A stretch of 64,000 bases of DNA from Opitutales bacterium (GTDB lineage: Bacteria > Verrucomicrobiota > Verrucomicrobiia > Opitutales > Oceanipulchritudinaceae), in the NCBI GenBank assembly GCA_020831485.1, contig JAFIGG010000005.1, positions 32,718 through 96,717 on the forward strand, read 5' to 3'. The notes beneath the pieces are model-generated. The model was given only the letters and a program-made list of their open reading frames with translations. It did not search any database and had not been told where the DNA came from. Of the stretch, positions 47,680 to 56,442 are shown piece after piece; position 1 is the stretch's first letter, and every line of letters starts with the position of its first letter. The position numbers were made by a program, and so were the translations under genes.

Positions 47680-48573
47680 CTAACAAATCAGGCTGCGGAA
47701 GTCATCCACCTCGCCACTGAAGCCCCGGTCGACGCCTTTGTTGACGACGGCGACGGCATCGTGGCTGTGAAGGGATTCGAGGTGGGCACAGGCGATCTGA
47801 AAGTCGAAAATCCGGCTGTCCTGCTCAAACGGCTCGTAGAGCAGGCGCACGGCGTCTTCGACGAACTTGGTCTGGGCGCCGTTGAGTTCCGCGAAGGCCT
47901 GTTCGTCGGCACGGCGGACCATCACCTGGGTCTCCGTTTTCAAGGCCTTGGCGCAGTGGTCCTGGATTTCCTCCAGGGAGACGGTCTGACCCTTGCGCAC
48001 TTCCACCTTAATGCGGGCATTACTGCGCTGACTGTGAGGGATGGCGTAGACGCCACGGTGTTCTTCGGCATGGTCCGAAAGCTCTGCTGAGCAGGGGCAG
48101 GCGGAGCTGTAGATGAAGTCAAAATGGATGATTTTGCGGAAGCGTCCAAGGTCGTCGAGCACGCCCTCGTAGGCCGCGCGGTAGTACTGCCAACCCTCCA
48201 TGCCGCTGCGCAGGCTGTTGCGCAGCATCGGATAATTGAAACTGAGTTTGATACGGGCGCGGCTGCTGCCGATTTGTTCGCGGTAGGCGATCAGGATGTC
48301 CTCGAGCAGCTCCGGGGTGAATACACGATCCCTGAAGGTGTAGAAGACCCGCATGATCCGCGACATGTTGATGCCCTTGCGGTCGGCCTGTAGGGAAACG
48401 GTGCCGGTTACGGAGGCTTCGAGAAGGATGGGTTCGTCCCGGGCGGTCATGAATTTGAGCGGAATGCGGAAATTCGAGATGCCGACCTGAGCGATCGGCA
48501 CATTGGCTCCGAGGATTTCATCGGCTGCGCGGTTTTGGATGTCCGGCAGTGAATCTGATTGTTGCGTGTTCAC
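47680..48573 (-). CDS. folE2: GTP cyclohydrolase FolE2 (type IB)
   Basis: A 297-residue GTP cyclohydrolase that opens GTP to 7,8-dihydroneopterin triphosphate for folate synthesis using mixed metals instead of strict zinc. The T-fold carries [29 protein letters not shown] and the conserved Cys/Pro loop [20 protein letters not shown], ending with [13 protein letters not shown]. No canonical folE is visible in the window. def lies 96 bases upstream on the same strand. Confidence 0.92.
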   Translation of the reverse strand: MNTQQSDSLPDIQNRAADEILGANVPIAQVGISNFRIPLKFMTARDEPILLEASVTGTVSLQADRKGINMSRIMRVFYTFRDRVFTPELLEDILIAYREQIGSSRARIKLSFNYPMLRNSLRSGMEGWQYYRAAYEGVLDDLGRFRKIIHFDFIYSSACPCSAELSDHAEEHRGVYAIPHSQRSNARIKVEVRKGQTVSLEEIQDHCAKALKTETQVMVRRADEQAFAELNGAQTKFVEDAVRLLYEPFEQDSRIFDFQIACAHLESLHSHDAVAVVNKGVDRGFSGEVDDFRSLIC

Positions 48574-48669
48574 CTGGATTGCTGAAGAAGGTTGGTCAAA
48601 AGCGGGTTAGCCTTACTTAAAAAAGGCCTAAGGGCAAGTTTTCTGGTAATTTATGGGTCGCACCACCAG

Positions 48670-49251
48670 TCAGGCTTTGGAGCGCTGGGCGAGAAAGTCC
48701 CGCGATTGGCGCTTCAGGCGCTTGAGTTTGGAGTCCATCATACGCTTCTGGCGGGTTTCCATGTGGTCGATGAAAAGCACGCCGTTGAGGTGGTCGACCT
48801 CGTGCTGGATGACCCGCGCCATCCAGCCCGCTGCGATCATGCGGTGCGGCTTGCCGTCGAGGTCCTGATACTTGACTTCGATGCGTTCCGCCCGGGTAAC
48901 GTCACCGCGCACGCCCGGAAAGGAGAGGCAGCCTTCCTCTGCGCGCAAGTCGTCTCCCGGCAGTTCTGTGACTTCAGGATTGGCCATGGCCAGGGGCATT
49001 ATGAGGTCGATGGGGGGGCGTTTGCCGTCGATCTGGTAGTCGAGGTCTGCATCGTTCAAATGGCTGACATCGATCACGCACAGCATCAGCGCACTGTTCA
49101 CCTGCTGAGCGGCGAGGCCAATGCCCTCGGCCTCGTGCATGGTTTCAATCATGTCGCTTGCCAGTCGTTTCAGGGATTCATCGAACGTTGTGACTGTTTT
49201 GCCGGTCTCACGCAGTATGGGCTCCCCGTATATGGTGATTCTCAATTCCAT
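48670..49251 (-). CDS. def: Peptide deformylase
   Basis: A 193-residue metalloenzyme that removes the formyl group from nascent peptides. Motif I is GIGLAAQQ (Gln instead of Pro in GxGLAAPQ), motif II is EGCLSFPGV, with the metal Cys, and motif III is QHEVDHLNGVLF, with the two His and the catalytic Glu. An insert DLDYQIDGKRPPIDLI lies between motifs I and II. The start at 49251 (MELRITIYG) is the family start. It is divergent from the ExbB-like gene, with 90 bases between. Confidence 0.94.
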   Translation of the reverse strand: MELRITIYGEPILRETGKTVTTFDESLKRLASDMIETMHEAEGIGLAAQQVNSALMLCVIDVSHLNDADLDYQIDGKRPPIDLIMPLAMANPEVTELPGDDLRAEEGCLSFPGVRGDVTRAERIEVKYQDLDGKPHRMIAAGWMARVIQHEVDHLNGVLFIDHMETRQKRMMDSKLKRLKRQSRDFLAQRSKA

Positions 49252-49341
49252 TTTTTAAACTTGCTAGGATTTTTTCTGGTTAAGATGCCCAAATCGGTTA
49301 ATGATGCAGCCGAAAAATGCCGTATTTCCAGAAAAATTAAA

Positions 49342-51000
49342 ATGATGCGTCTGATCCAATTGGTGGCTTGGATGCTGGTAGCGGCATTCGCCTTCTGGCT
49401 GGGGATGAATATCCCTGCGCACTTCCGTTCCGTTTCTCCGCTGGTTTTGGAAGCGGCGGGCGAGGGGACGCGGCAAGTCGACGACCTGGCCCTTCGCCAC
49501 CTGGATGCGGGCCGCCTGGGTCCGGCGGAGCTGCTTTGGCAGGCTGGCATGGGCGAGGAGCCGAGCGAAGAGAGCCGCGCCTACGCCGAGCAGCTGCTGT
49601 CCGAACGGCCGGTGCTGCGCTACTCGGGAGGCCCGGCTCCGTACTGGGAACAATTTGTCACGCTGGCGCCGCGCCTGCGTGAAGACGTGCCGACGGTGGC
49701 AGCCAGCTTACTGCCGCCTGAGAACCGCGAAGTGCTGCTTAGGTTTTTGCGCGAGTCCAGCAACCGCAAGGTGCTGACCATCCTTGAAACCCGTGACCTG
49801 AGCGGATTTCAGCTCTTCCTGCCGGTTTATTCCTCGGCGGGTCAGCCCCTGGATGCTACGATCCTGACGATGGCGCTGCTTGAGCAGAGCAATGCCTTTG
49901 CGATGGATCTGAGTGATGAACTCAACCGTCAGGTGCGCTTGGCTATCGATGGCGACGCCGAGGCCCTGATGAAGCTGGAGGCGAGTTTTGCGGCCATTCT
50001 CACCCTGGCCCGGCGCGCGAACTGGAGTCAGCTGGAAAGCTGGATGTCGGTCCTCTCGACCAGCCGTGATCTCATGCGTTTGAGTCGATTTGTGCAGCAG
50101 GATGACAGCTACTACCCGATGCTTTTTGCCGCGCTCAGCATCGCCGAAGACCCTTCCCAGTTGCTGGACTACATAGAGCGTCACGGCGACAATGCTTTTG
50201 GCGGCATCAAGGTGGCACTGCCTTTGGGCGCGGGGGCGATCAGCACGATTCTGCGCTTCGAACAGCCGCTCTATCAGCGCCCGGACTTCTGGTCGGTCGT
50301 CCCGGAGGAGTGGTTTGCCGCAGAACGCAATTTCAAGGGCTTTGCCGAGCAATATCCCTATCTCTCGCTTGCGGCCCGTCTGGGGGCCTTTACCCTTGCC
50401 GGCTTTGCCATCCTGACGGCTTTTATTCCGCGTCCGCGCAAGCGTCTGGCCAACGACGTCCGTGGGCGCAGGCTTTTGCGGCTTGACCACGCAATTGGAG
50501 GCGTGGTTCTTGCGCTGCTTTGCTGGATGCTGCTGGAACCGAATCTATTACGCTTTGAACCCAATCGCGATGGCAGCTTGCAGCTGAACCTCGCATCTGT
50601 ACAACCTTTTGCCGCGGATGAAGACGCGGTCAATCAAACCCAAGATGATTCTCTCATGGACCAAGTAACAATTCTTATTCTCGTCATGTTTTTTGTCATT
50701 CAGCTGATGGTCTTTGTCTACGGCATGCTGAAAATGCATGAGATCCGCCGTCAGCCGATTGAAGCAAAAGTCCGACTCAGGCTTCTGGATAACGAGGAGA
50801 ACCTGTTTGACCTTGGACTTTATGTGGGCCTGTTCGGCACGGTTTTTGCCCTCATCCTGGTAGTGCTGAACATCGTTGAGGCCAGCTTGATGGCGGCCTA
50901 CGCCTCGACCCTTTTTGGCATTATTTTTGTCGCCTTTTTGAAAGTCGGCTTTTTGCGTCCGCTGCGGCAACGCCTGATCCTTGAATCGGAAGAAAAGTGA
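49342..51000 (+). CDS. ExbB/MotA-like membrane protein with large periplasmic domain
   Basis: A 552-residue protein I do not recognise as a whole. The start could be ATG 49342, 49345 or 49285; the open frame to 48592 runs antisense through def and is rejected. Helices: one near 5-22; two near 350-400 flanking PRPRKR; three in the last 115 residues. The end pairs YVGLFGTVFALILVVLNIV with LMAAYASTLFGIIFVAFLK, a pattern like TM2-TM3 of MotA/TolQ/ExbB proton channels (GLFGTVxGI, ATxxGL). Residues 23-345 form a helical domain outside the family core. The next gene begins in a GTGA overlap. Confidence 0.6.
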   Translation: MMRLIQLVAWMLVAAFAFWLGMNIPAHFRSVSPLVLEAAGEGTRQVDDLALRHLDAGRLGPAELLWQAGMGEEPSEESRAYAEQLLSERPVLRYSGGPAPYWEQFVTLAPRLREDVPTVAASLLPPENREVLLRFLRESSNRKVLTILETRDLSGFQLFLPVYSSAGQPLDATILTMALLEQSNAFAMDLSDELNRQVRLAIDGDAEALMKLEASFAAILTLARRANWSQLESWMSVLSTSRDLMRLSRFVQQDDSYYPMLFAALSIAEDPSQLLDYIERHGDNAFGGIKVALPLGAGAISTILRFEQPLYQRPDFWSVVPEEWFAAERNFKGFAEQYPYLSLAARLGAFTLAGFAILTAFIPRPRKRLANDVRGRRLLRLDHAIGGVVLALLCWMLLEPNLLRFEPNRDGSLQLNLASVQPFAADEDAVNQTQDDSLMDQVTILILVMFFVIQLMVFVYGMLKMHEIRRQPIEAKVRLRLLDNEENLFDLGLYVGLFGTVFALILVVLNIVEASLMAAYASTLFGIIFVAFLKVGFLRPLRQRLILESEEK

Positions 51001-52376
51001 ACAAGACCCTGCTGCTCATAATATGTGATTTCCTCCTGATCAGCATCCTTGCGCTGGTGGATTTCAGGCCTGAGATTTCGGACTTCAATCCGGAAGAGGA
51101 ACTGCTGAGTTCTTCGGACGCGGATCTGGTCGAAGTTCTGCGCCTGTCGCTGGAATCCGAGGACGCCCGCAACCGCGAGCTGGATCAGGCTTTGAATCAG
51201 ACACGGACGGAATTGGAGGACCGCACAGAGCGTCTGAGCCAGACCGAGCAGGAGAGGGAAGACATGGCCCGGCAGCGGGCGGAGCTGGAACAGAACCTGA
51301 CGGGGACGATGCAGGATCTGGAATCGACCCGTGAGCGCCTGAGCATGACCGAGGCCGAGCGCGAGGAGGCGGACGCCCTGCTGCGTCAGCAGCAGCGTGA
51401 CGCCCAGCGGCTGCAGCAGGAGCTGCAGGAGCGACTGGCCGCCTTGGATGAGGCTGAAGCGGGGTTGAGGGAATACGAGGCGGCTCAATCCGAATGGCGT
51501 GAGCGCGAGCGCCGCTTGCAGACGGATCTTGAAGTGCGCGATGCCGAGCGTTCGCTGCTGGAGCAGAACCTGATCGCGGCGAGGGCCGAGGTCGATATGG
51601 CGCGTCTGGAATCCGAACGTGCCCAGCAGCGCTCGGAACTGCTGGCCCGCGAAGTGGGTGGGCTTGCGGAAACCTCAACCGCCTTGCGTGAAGAGTTTCG
51701 TCAGGCACAGCCGATGTCGCTCAATGCTGTCTTTCGCCGTTTTGAACAGAACCGCGCACTGGTGACTTTCCGCTCGCGAACAGCGGGCGTTCTAGGTGGA
51801 CGTGAACGCGTCGATTCGGCGCAGACGGTCATCGTTGAGTGGGACGGTCAATTGTTTGCGGTGTTTGAAGCCTCGCGGGCTGGGCTGGGCCGGGAACGTA
51901 TGGATCGGCTTCAGGAATTCGATGCGCGCATCACTCTGGGAAATCGAACCCTGCAGGTGACGGAGCTGAGTTTTCTGGATGCGGACGGCAATGTGGCGAT
52001 GGTCAATGTGCCGCGTGAGCAGGTGGAGCAGGCAGGTATTGAACCCTTTGTGCTAGCCCAGGAGCCGCTACGCTTTCCAGAGGCTGTGCTGATTCACAGC
52101 GCCAATGAAGAATACGGTGAATTCAGCATGCGGGTGAGCCCCGGCCGCGAGGAGTACCTTTCCATTGAAGGCCGTCTGTTCACGCGTTTGCTCGGCAACT
52201 TTGCACCGACTCAGGGGGATCTGGTCTTTTCCAAGACGGGCGAATTGATTGGTATTATGGTCGAGTCCGGATCCGCCCGTATCCTGAGTGATTTGACCCC
52301 GGGACCTCATATGCCGGTGGGCAGCGATTTCAGCCGCGCAGCCGCGGCGGAGGCACTGCGCAACTTATCACGTTGA
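50997..52376 (+). CDS. Coiled-coil membrane partner with trypsin-like end
   Basis: A 459-residue protein starting GTG 50997, overlapping the ExbB-like stop. One N-terminal helix carries an Asp in the membrane (TLLLIICDFLLISILALVDF), like ExbD/MotB. Residues about 45-215 are an unbroken Glu/Arg/Gln-rich coiled coil. Residues about 235-459 form a beta-rich domain whose segment GDLVFSKTGELIGIMVESG recalls the end of HtrA/trypsin folds, but the Ser motif GNSGG is absent, so it is probably inactive. It could be a stator-like partner reaching into the periplasm. Its 3' end overlaps the convergent GNAT gene by nine bases. Confidence 0.6.
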   Translation: MNKTLLLIICDFLLISILALVDFRPEISDFNPEEELLSSSDADLVEVLRLSLESEDARNRELDQALNQTRTELEDRTERLSQTEQEREDMARQRAELEQNLTGTMQDLESTRERLSMTEAEREEADALLRQQQRDAQRLQQELQERLAALDEAEAGLREYEAAQSEWRERERRLQTDLEVRDAERSLLEQNLIAARAEVDMARLESERAQQRSELLAREVGGLAETSTALREEFRQAQPMSLNAVFRRFEQNRALVTFRSRTAGVLGGRERVDSAQTVIVEWDGQLFAVFEASRAGLGRERMDRLQEFDARITLGNRTLQVTELSFLDADGNVAMVNVPREQVEQAGIEPFVLAQEPLRFPEAVLIHSANEEYGEFSMRVSPGREEYLSIEGRLFTRLLGNFAPTQGDLVFSKTGELIGIMVESGSARILSDLTPGPHMPVGSDFSRAAAAEALRNLSR

Positions 52377-52946
52377 GCGGTTTAAGCGCAGTTCCTGCCA
52401 TTCCCGCTTGAGCATGGCGTAGACTTCCAGGTCAACAAAATGGTCATACAGCCACTCGGCCTCGCGCTGGCGGCCTTCATGCTGAAAGCCAAGGTGTTTG
52501 GCGATTCGGCGGCTTGGGGTGTTTTCTGTGGCGCAGCGCAGGTAGACACGGTTCATATCCTGTCCTTCGAAGGCAAAATCCAGACAGCGTTCGACGCTGC
52601 GGGTCATCAGGCCCTGTCCGGTATGCGCTTCGCTCAGCCAGTAGCCGAGACTGGTGACCCGGTGGGCGCGGTCAAAGGCGTGAAAGCCGATGATGCCCGC
52701 CAGTTCGTCGCTGTGGCAGATCCCGAGACTGAATCCCTCACCGCGCAGATAACCGGACCAGGAAGTTTCGAGAAAGGGTTTGGTGTCCTCAATGGTCTGG
52801 GTCTGGTCGATCCAGGGCAACCAACGCCTGAGGTATTCGCGGTTCTCATCGATCAACTGAAACAGCTCTCCGGAGCGGGCCGGATGGAGCAGCTCCAGCC
52901 ATAGGTCCTCGGCGATCTCAAAGCGAACTGGCCGCATCTTATCCAT
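52368..52946 (-). CDS. GNAT acetyltransferase, RimL-like
   Basis: A 192-residue Gcn5-related N-acetyltransferase of the RimJ/RimL type. Acetyl-CoA loop motif GYWLSEAHTGQGLMTRSV and the C-terminal RCATENTPSRRIAKHLGFQ (motif B) are clear. The opening RFEIAEDLWLELLHPARSGE and WLPWIDQ are typical of RimL-like enzymes that acetylate ribosomal proteins or small molecules; the substrate is unknown. It starts one base after the beta-CASP nuclease stop, so they are co-transcribed. Confidence 0.85.
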   Translation of the reverse strand: MDKMRPVRFEIAEDLWLELLHPARSGELFQLIDENREYLRRWLPWIDQTQTIEDTKPFLETSWSGYLRGEGFSLGICHSDELAGIIGFHAFDRAHRVTSLGYWLSEAHTGQGLMTRSVERCLDFAFEGQDMNRVYLRCATENTPSRRIAKHLGFQHEGRQREAEWLYDHFVDLEVYAMLKREWQELRLNRST

Positions 52947-52947
52947 A

Positions 52948-54354
52948 CTAAAAGTCCAGGATGAAGCTGTCTCCCTGCTGAGGGATGGTGACGTCCCAGC
53001 CGAACTGTTTGCGGATCAAGTCGGCCATGTTTTCCGCCGCAGCGGATTCGCCATGCACCAGAAAGACCCGCTCTGGTGCGCGGTTGAAGCCCATTAGCCA
53101 GGCCAGGATTTCATCGTGATCGGCGTGTCCGGAAAAGCCCGATATGCTTTCAATGCGTGCGTTTACTGGCACATCCCCACCAAACATTCGGATAGTCGGC
53201 TTACCTTCCATCAGCGACCGTCCGCGGGTTCCCTCGGCCTGATAACCGATGAATAGCACGGTGTTTTCCGGATTCGGCAGGCGCTCATTGAGGTGGTGCA
53301 GAATGCGTCCACCGGTCACCATGCCGCTGGCAGAGATGACAATCGCGCCTCCGCGGACCTTGTTGATCGCTATGGACTCGTCGCGGGTGACCGAGAGCTT
53401 CAGCTTCTCCGGATGGAAAATACGGGTACCGGCCACGGTCAGTTTGCGGGCCATCAGATTGAGCTGGGGAATGTGCGCTTTGTGCGCGCTCAAAGCCTCT
53501 ACCGCCATCGGCGAGTCCACATAAACGGGCAGCTTCGGAATCTTGCCAGCCGCTTCCAGTTGCCGGATCAGGAACAGCAGTGTTTGAGTGCGGCCAACGG
53601 CAAAGGACGGAATGACCAGCAGGCCGCCGCGGTCCATGCTCTCATTTATGACCCGTACCAGTTCGCGAACCGGTTCCGCTTCCTCATGCAGGCGGTTTCC
53701 ATAAGTGGATTCCAGAACCAGGTAGTCGACGTTATAGACCTGGCTCGGAGGCTGCAGAATAGCATCCAGTGGCCGCCCGACGTCGCCGCTGAAAACCAGC
53801 TTGCGTTCGCCCTGCAGACGCTGCGATTTGAGGTCGAGCATCGCCGACCCAAGGATATGTCCTGCGTCCCGATACTCTGCCCGAACGTGATCCACCGGAG
53901 CAAAGTGTTCGCCGTAATGGACCCCGGCCAGCAGCGGAATGACCGCCTCCGCATCCTGGCGTGTGAAAAGCGGTTTGGCGGGGTGGTGCTTGGAATAACC
54001 CTTCTTGTTCGCCCATTTGGCCTCTTCCTCTTGCAAGTGTCCGGTGTCGGGCAGCAGGATTTTGGCGAGGTCAGCAGTGGCGTGGGTACAGCGGATATGG
54101 CCTTCGTAGCCCTGTTTTTTCAATTTCGGGAGTAAGCCGATGTGATCCACATGCGCATGGGTCAACATCACCTGATCGATTTCACTGGGGCTATAGGAAA
54201 AGGGCTCCCAGTTCTTCAAACGATGCGCTTTCGGCCCCTGAAAGAGCCCACAGTCAACGAGCAATTTCTTGCCCCGCGTTTCCAATAAAAAACTGGATCC
54301 GGTCACCGTCCCTGCGGCCCCATGGAAGCTGAGTCGAGTCGTGGTCATTGCCAT
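52948..54354 (-). CDS. Beta-CASP metallo-beta-lactamase ribonuclease
   Basis: A 468-residue MBL-fold RNA-processing enzyme of the beta-CASP class. Metal motif 2 is LTHAHVDHIGLLP, preceded by VDCGLFQGPK (motif 1), with later His motifs YRDAGHILGSAM and FSGHADHDE. The CASP insertion has STYGNRLH and SPMAVEAL segments; the C-terminal RMMBL part is AENMADLIRKQF. Start ATG 54354 (MAMTTTRLSFHG) is chosen because the upstream frame to 54447 is not conserved-looking. Substrate (RNA endo- or exonuclease) is not decided. Its 5' region holds tandem octamers. Confidence 0.9.
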   Translation of the reverse strand: MAMTTTRLSFHGAAGTVTGSSFLLETRGKKLLVDCGLFQGPKAHRLKNWEPFSYSPSEIDQVMLTHAHVDHIGLLPKLKKQGYEGHIRCTHATADLAKILLPDTGHLQEEEAKWANKKGYSKHHPAKPLFTRQDAEAVIPLLAGVHYGEHFAPVDHVRAEYRDAGHILGSAMLDLKSQRLQGERKLVFSGDVGRPLDAILQPPSQVYNVDYLVLESTYGNRLHEEAEPVRELVRVINESMDRGGLLVIPSFAVGRTQTLLFLIRQLEAAGKIPKLPVYVDSPMAVEALSAHKAHIPQLNLMARKLTVAGTRIFHPEKLKLSVTRDESIAINKVRGGAIVISASGMVTGGRILHHLNERLPNPENTVLFIGYQAEGTRGRSLMEGKPTIRMFGGDVPVNARIESISGFSGHADHDEILAWLMGFNRAPERVFLVHGESAAAENMADLIRKQFGWDVTIPQQGDSFILDF

Positions 54355-54497
54355 AGAATTAAAACCAAATTTCACAAAAGGACAAGGGAAAGCTTGGAGG
54401 GGCCCGTTCAGTCGGGGCCGAATGCCGGGCCTCAGGCTGCGTAACAAGCCTTCGTGCTCGGTGCTTCGTGTTGAAAGTCAGCAGAAGACCCGGGGAA

Positions 54498-54529
54498 CAC
54501 GTAAACACGTAAATCCGTAAACACGTAAA
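54498..54529. repeat. Four tandem octamers
   Basis: CACGTAAA occurs at 54498, 54506 and 54522, with the variant TCCGTAAA at 54514: four units of exactly eight bases. It lies 144 bases upstream of the beta-CASP gene (minus strand) and after the HlyD-like gene. Confidence 0.85.
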
Positions 54530-54610
54530 GCGAAAACAGAGTGCGTTGTTTTAGGTGGTGACTCTTGGCGGCGCAGTTAAAAAGGATCTCAAATCTGAAA
54601 TGGCGAAGCC

Positions 54611-55718
54611 TTACTGCCTCAGATGGAGGTCGACAACCTCGCCGGGGCGCAGGTCAAGTCCTGGGGGTAAGGATACCAGAAAGGGAAGGGCGCGTTCTTC
54701 CGGATCACCGAAGGGGCGCTGGAAGGCTGGGCCCAGGGCTTCGAAATGGGGTCCTACTTTCAGAATCTCGGCGGATCCGCTCAGACGCCGAGTATCGCGG
54801 CGAATGACTTCGATTTCTGCGCCTTCAGTTGGGATCGTTCTGAGGGGCATGCGTGCGTAGCCGATGATGTAATCCGGTTGCTGCGCCCGTATGCGCAGCA
54901 GTGAATCCCCTTCACGGACAAATTCACCTGTGCGGCGAATGCGCGATACGGTTGTTGGGTCCAGCAGAGTGAGGATGCCTGAAATCGGTGCTCGCAGCGC
55001 CCAGGGCTGAAGCTCACTCTCCAACTGGCGCAGACGTGCTTCCTGCCATTGCAGGGTTGCCAGCAGGGTTTCGTCGAGCATGGATTCGCCGTTGTCTGCG
55101 GAGAGGTTTGAGTCCTGCACAAAGCGTTCGAGTGTGGCCACCAGTTGAACAACCTCCTCCTCTTCGGCCTTCAGCGCCAGGTATTCGGTGCGGGTCGCAT
55201 CATACACGGATTCGGAGATAAACTGGTTTTTGCGGAGACCTTCCAGGCGTTGGAGCTCCCGTTCAGCGCGGCTTAGGCGAACCTGCAGAGAGGCCAGGCG
55301 GGCGCGGGCTTCCAGCCAATCCTGATACATGCTCTGCTGGTTGTGCAGGTTGCGCTGGAGGTCGAGAATGGGGTCCATGCTGCCGATGCGTGTCAGCGCG
55401 ATTTCCGCCCGCAGCACCTCCAGGGCCGATTCCATTTCCTCCGTTGGAGCCGTTCGGATGAGGCCGATGATATCGCCCGCTTCCACCTGCGTGTATGGTT
55501 CATCCAGCAGCTGTTCGATGATGCCTGAGCGGGGTGCGGTGACCTCACTCGTCGAGGCATGGACCTCAACCGGACATAGTGGATGGGCTCAGTTCCTGGT
55601 CCCACAGGTAGATAACGAAGGCTACGGCGATTGCAAAGACCAGAATCGGCAGTAGTTGAATGCGTATCTGGCGCCAGCGTGTCCGCCAGGGAGTGGGTAT
55701 TGGGGGGTATTCGGACAT
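54611..55718 (-). pseudogene. HlyD-family adaptor, frameshifted
   Basis: A membrane-fusion protein split by one base. Frame 1 begins ATG 55718 (MSEYPPIPTPWRTRWR), holds a membrane helix (LLPILVFAIAVAFVIYLW) and ends at TGA 55566-55568 after 50 residues. Shifting by one base at 55571 restores VEVHASTSEVTAPRSGIIEQ, the HlyD barrel-sandwich start, and then runs 319 residues to 54611. The latter half has a long coiled coil, APISGILTLLDP and a C-terminal beta-barrel. Translation could restart at GTG 55486, but that would lack the membrane anchor. A sequencing error or recent mutation is most likely. It is the last gene of the VTC/DUF4956 operon. Confidence 0.75.
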
Positions 55719-55732
55719 TCGGAAAACGACTG

Positions 55733-56419
55733 TTAAAGTTCAGACTCCTCCATTGCGCTCAGGCCGGTGACTCTTGAGGTCCCTTCGAAATTTCGAACTT
55801 TTTGGATGAGTTCATCCATGCGCTCATTGTCACGCAGTAAAAGCCTGTAGGACAGATCTGTTCCGGATTCTTGCTCGTGGCTGCGCTGGCTGGCGCAGAC
55901 CGTGCGGAGACTGTAGCTGCGGATCAATGCCAGCAGACGGTCCAGTTCGGGCATCGGGCGCTGCCAGTGAAAATTGAGGATCATGTCGTAGCGGTGACGC
56001 GATCCGAACGAGGCGTAAGACAGGTAGAACAGGGTTCCACAAATGATGATAACCCCTGCGATGGCGGTGCTGTAGCGCCCCGTGCCTGCAGCCATGCCTA
56101 ATGTGATGCCTGCTAAAATATAGCAGGTATCGAGGGTGTCGCGGAGAATGTTGCGAAAGCGAACGATGGCAAAGAGTGCCATCAGGCCGAAGGCGGTGAT
56201 CAGGTTGTTGGACAAAACCATCATGACCATGCTCACCAGCAAAGGAATGACCACGAGTGAGTTCACATAGGTGCGGGAGTAGGAGAGCCCGGAGTGGGTC
56301 AGCATGTAGGTCCAGGCTATGGCCTGGCCACATAGAAAAGCCATAAGCAAGCCGAGGAGGACGGAAGCAAGGCGGACCGGTTCATCCGTCTGGTCGGCTT
56401 GGAGAAAACTTTCAAGCAT
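55733..56419 (-). CDS. DUF4956 membrane protein
   Basis: A 228-residue integral membrane protein with four helices in about residues 15-135 (VLLGLLMAFLCGQAIAW, VIPLLVSMVMMVLSNNLITA, and two around TLGMAAGTG). The motif FGLMALFAIVRFRNILRDT is the DUF4956 signature. A cytoplasmic C-terminal domain of about 90 residues follows. DUF4956 proteins are typically encoded beside VTC-domain polyphosphate-polymerase-like proteins, as here (24 bases downstream of that gene), and probably work with it. Confidence 0.85.
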   Translation of the reverse strand: MLESFLQADQTDEPVRLASVLLGLLMAFLCGQAIAWTYMLTHSGLSYSRTYVNSLVVIPLLVSMVMMVLSNNLITAFGLMALFAIVRFRNILRDTLDTCYILAGITLGMAAGTGRYSTAIAGVIIICGTLFYLSYASFGSRHRYDMILNFHWQRPMPELDRLLALIRSYSLRTVCASQRSHEQESGTDLSYRLLLRDNERMDELIQKVRNFEGTSRVTGLSAMEESEL

Positions 56420-56442
56420 GATTCAAGAAGTGGCGTAAAGAT

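Noticed and set aside
48592..49341. Upstream extension of the ExbB-like gene
   Set aside because: Antisense to peptide deformylase, with no family similarity; helices begin after 49342.
49342..52376. Zorya (ZorAB) anti-phage system
   Set aside because: Gene 2 lacks an OmpA-like peptidoglycan-binding domain and no zorC, zorD or zorE gene is adjacent.
55566..55575. prfB-like programmed +1 frameshift
   Set aside because: The prfB pattern CTTTGAC and its internal Shine-Dalgarno are missing; mutation or error is simpler.
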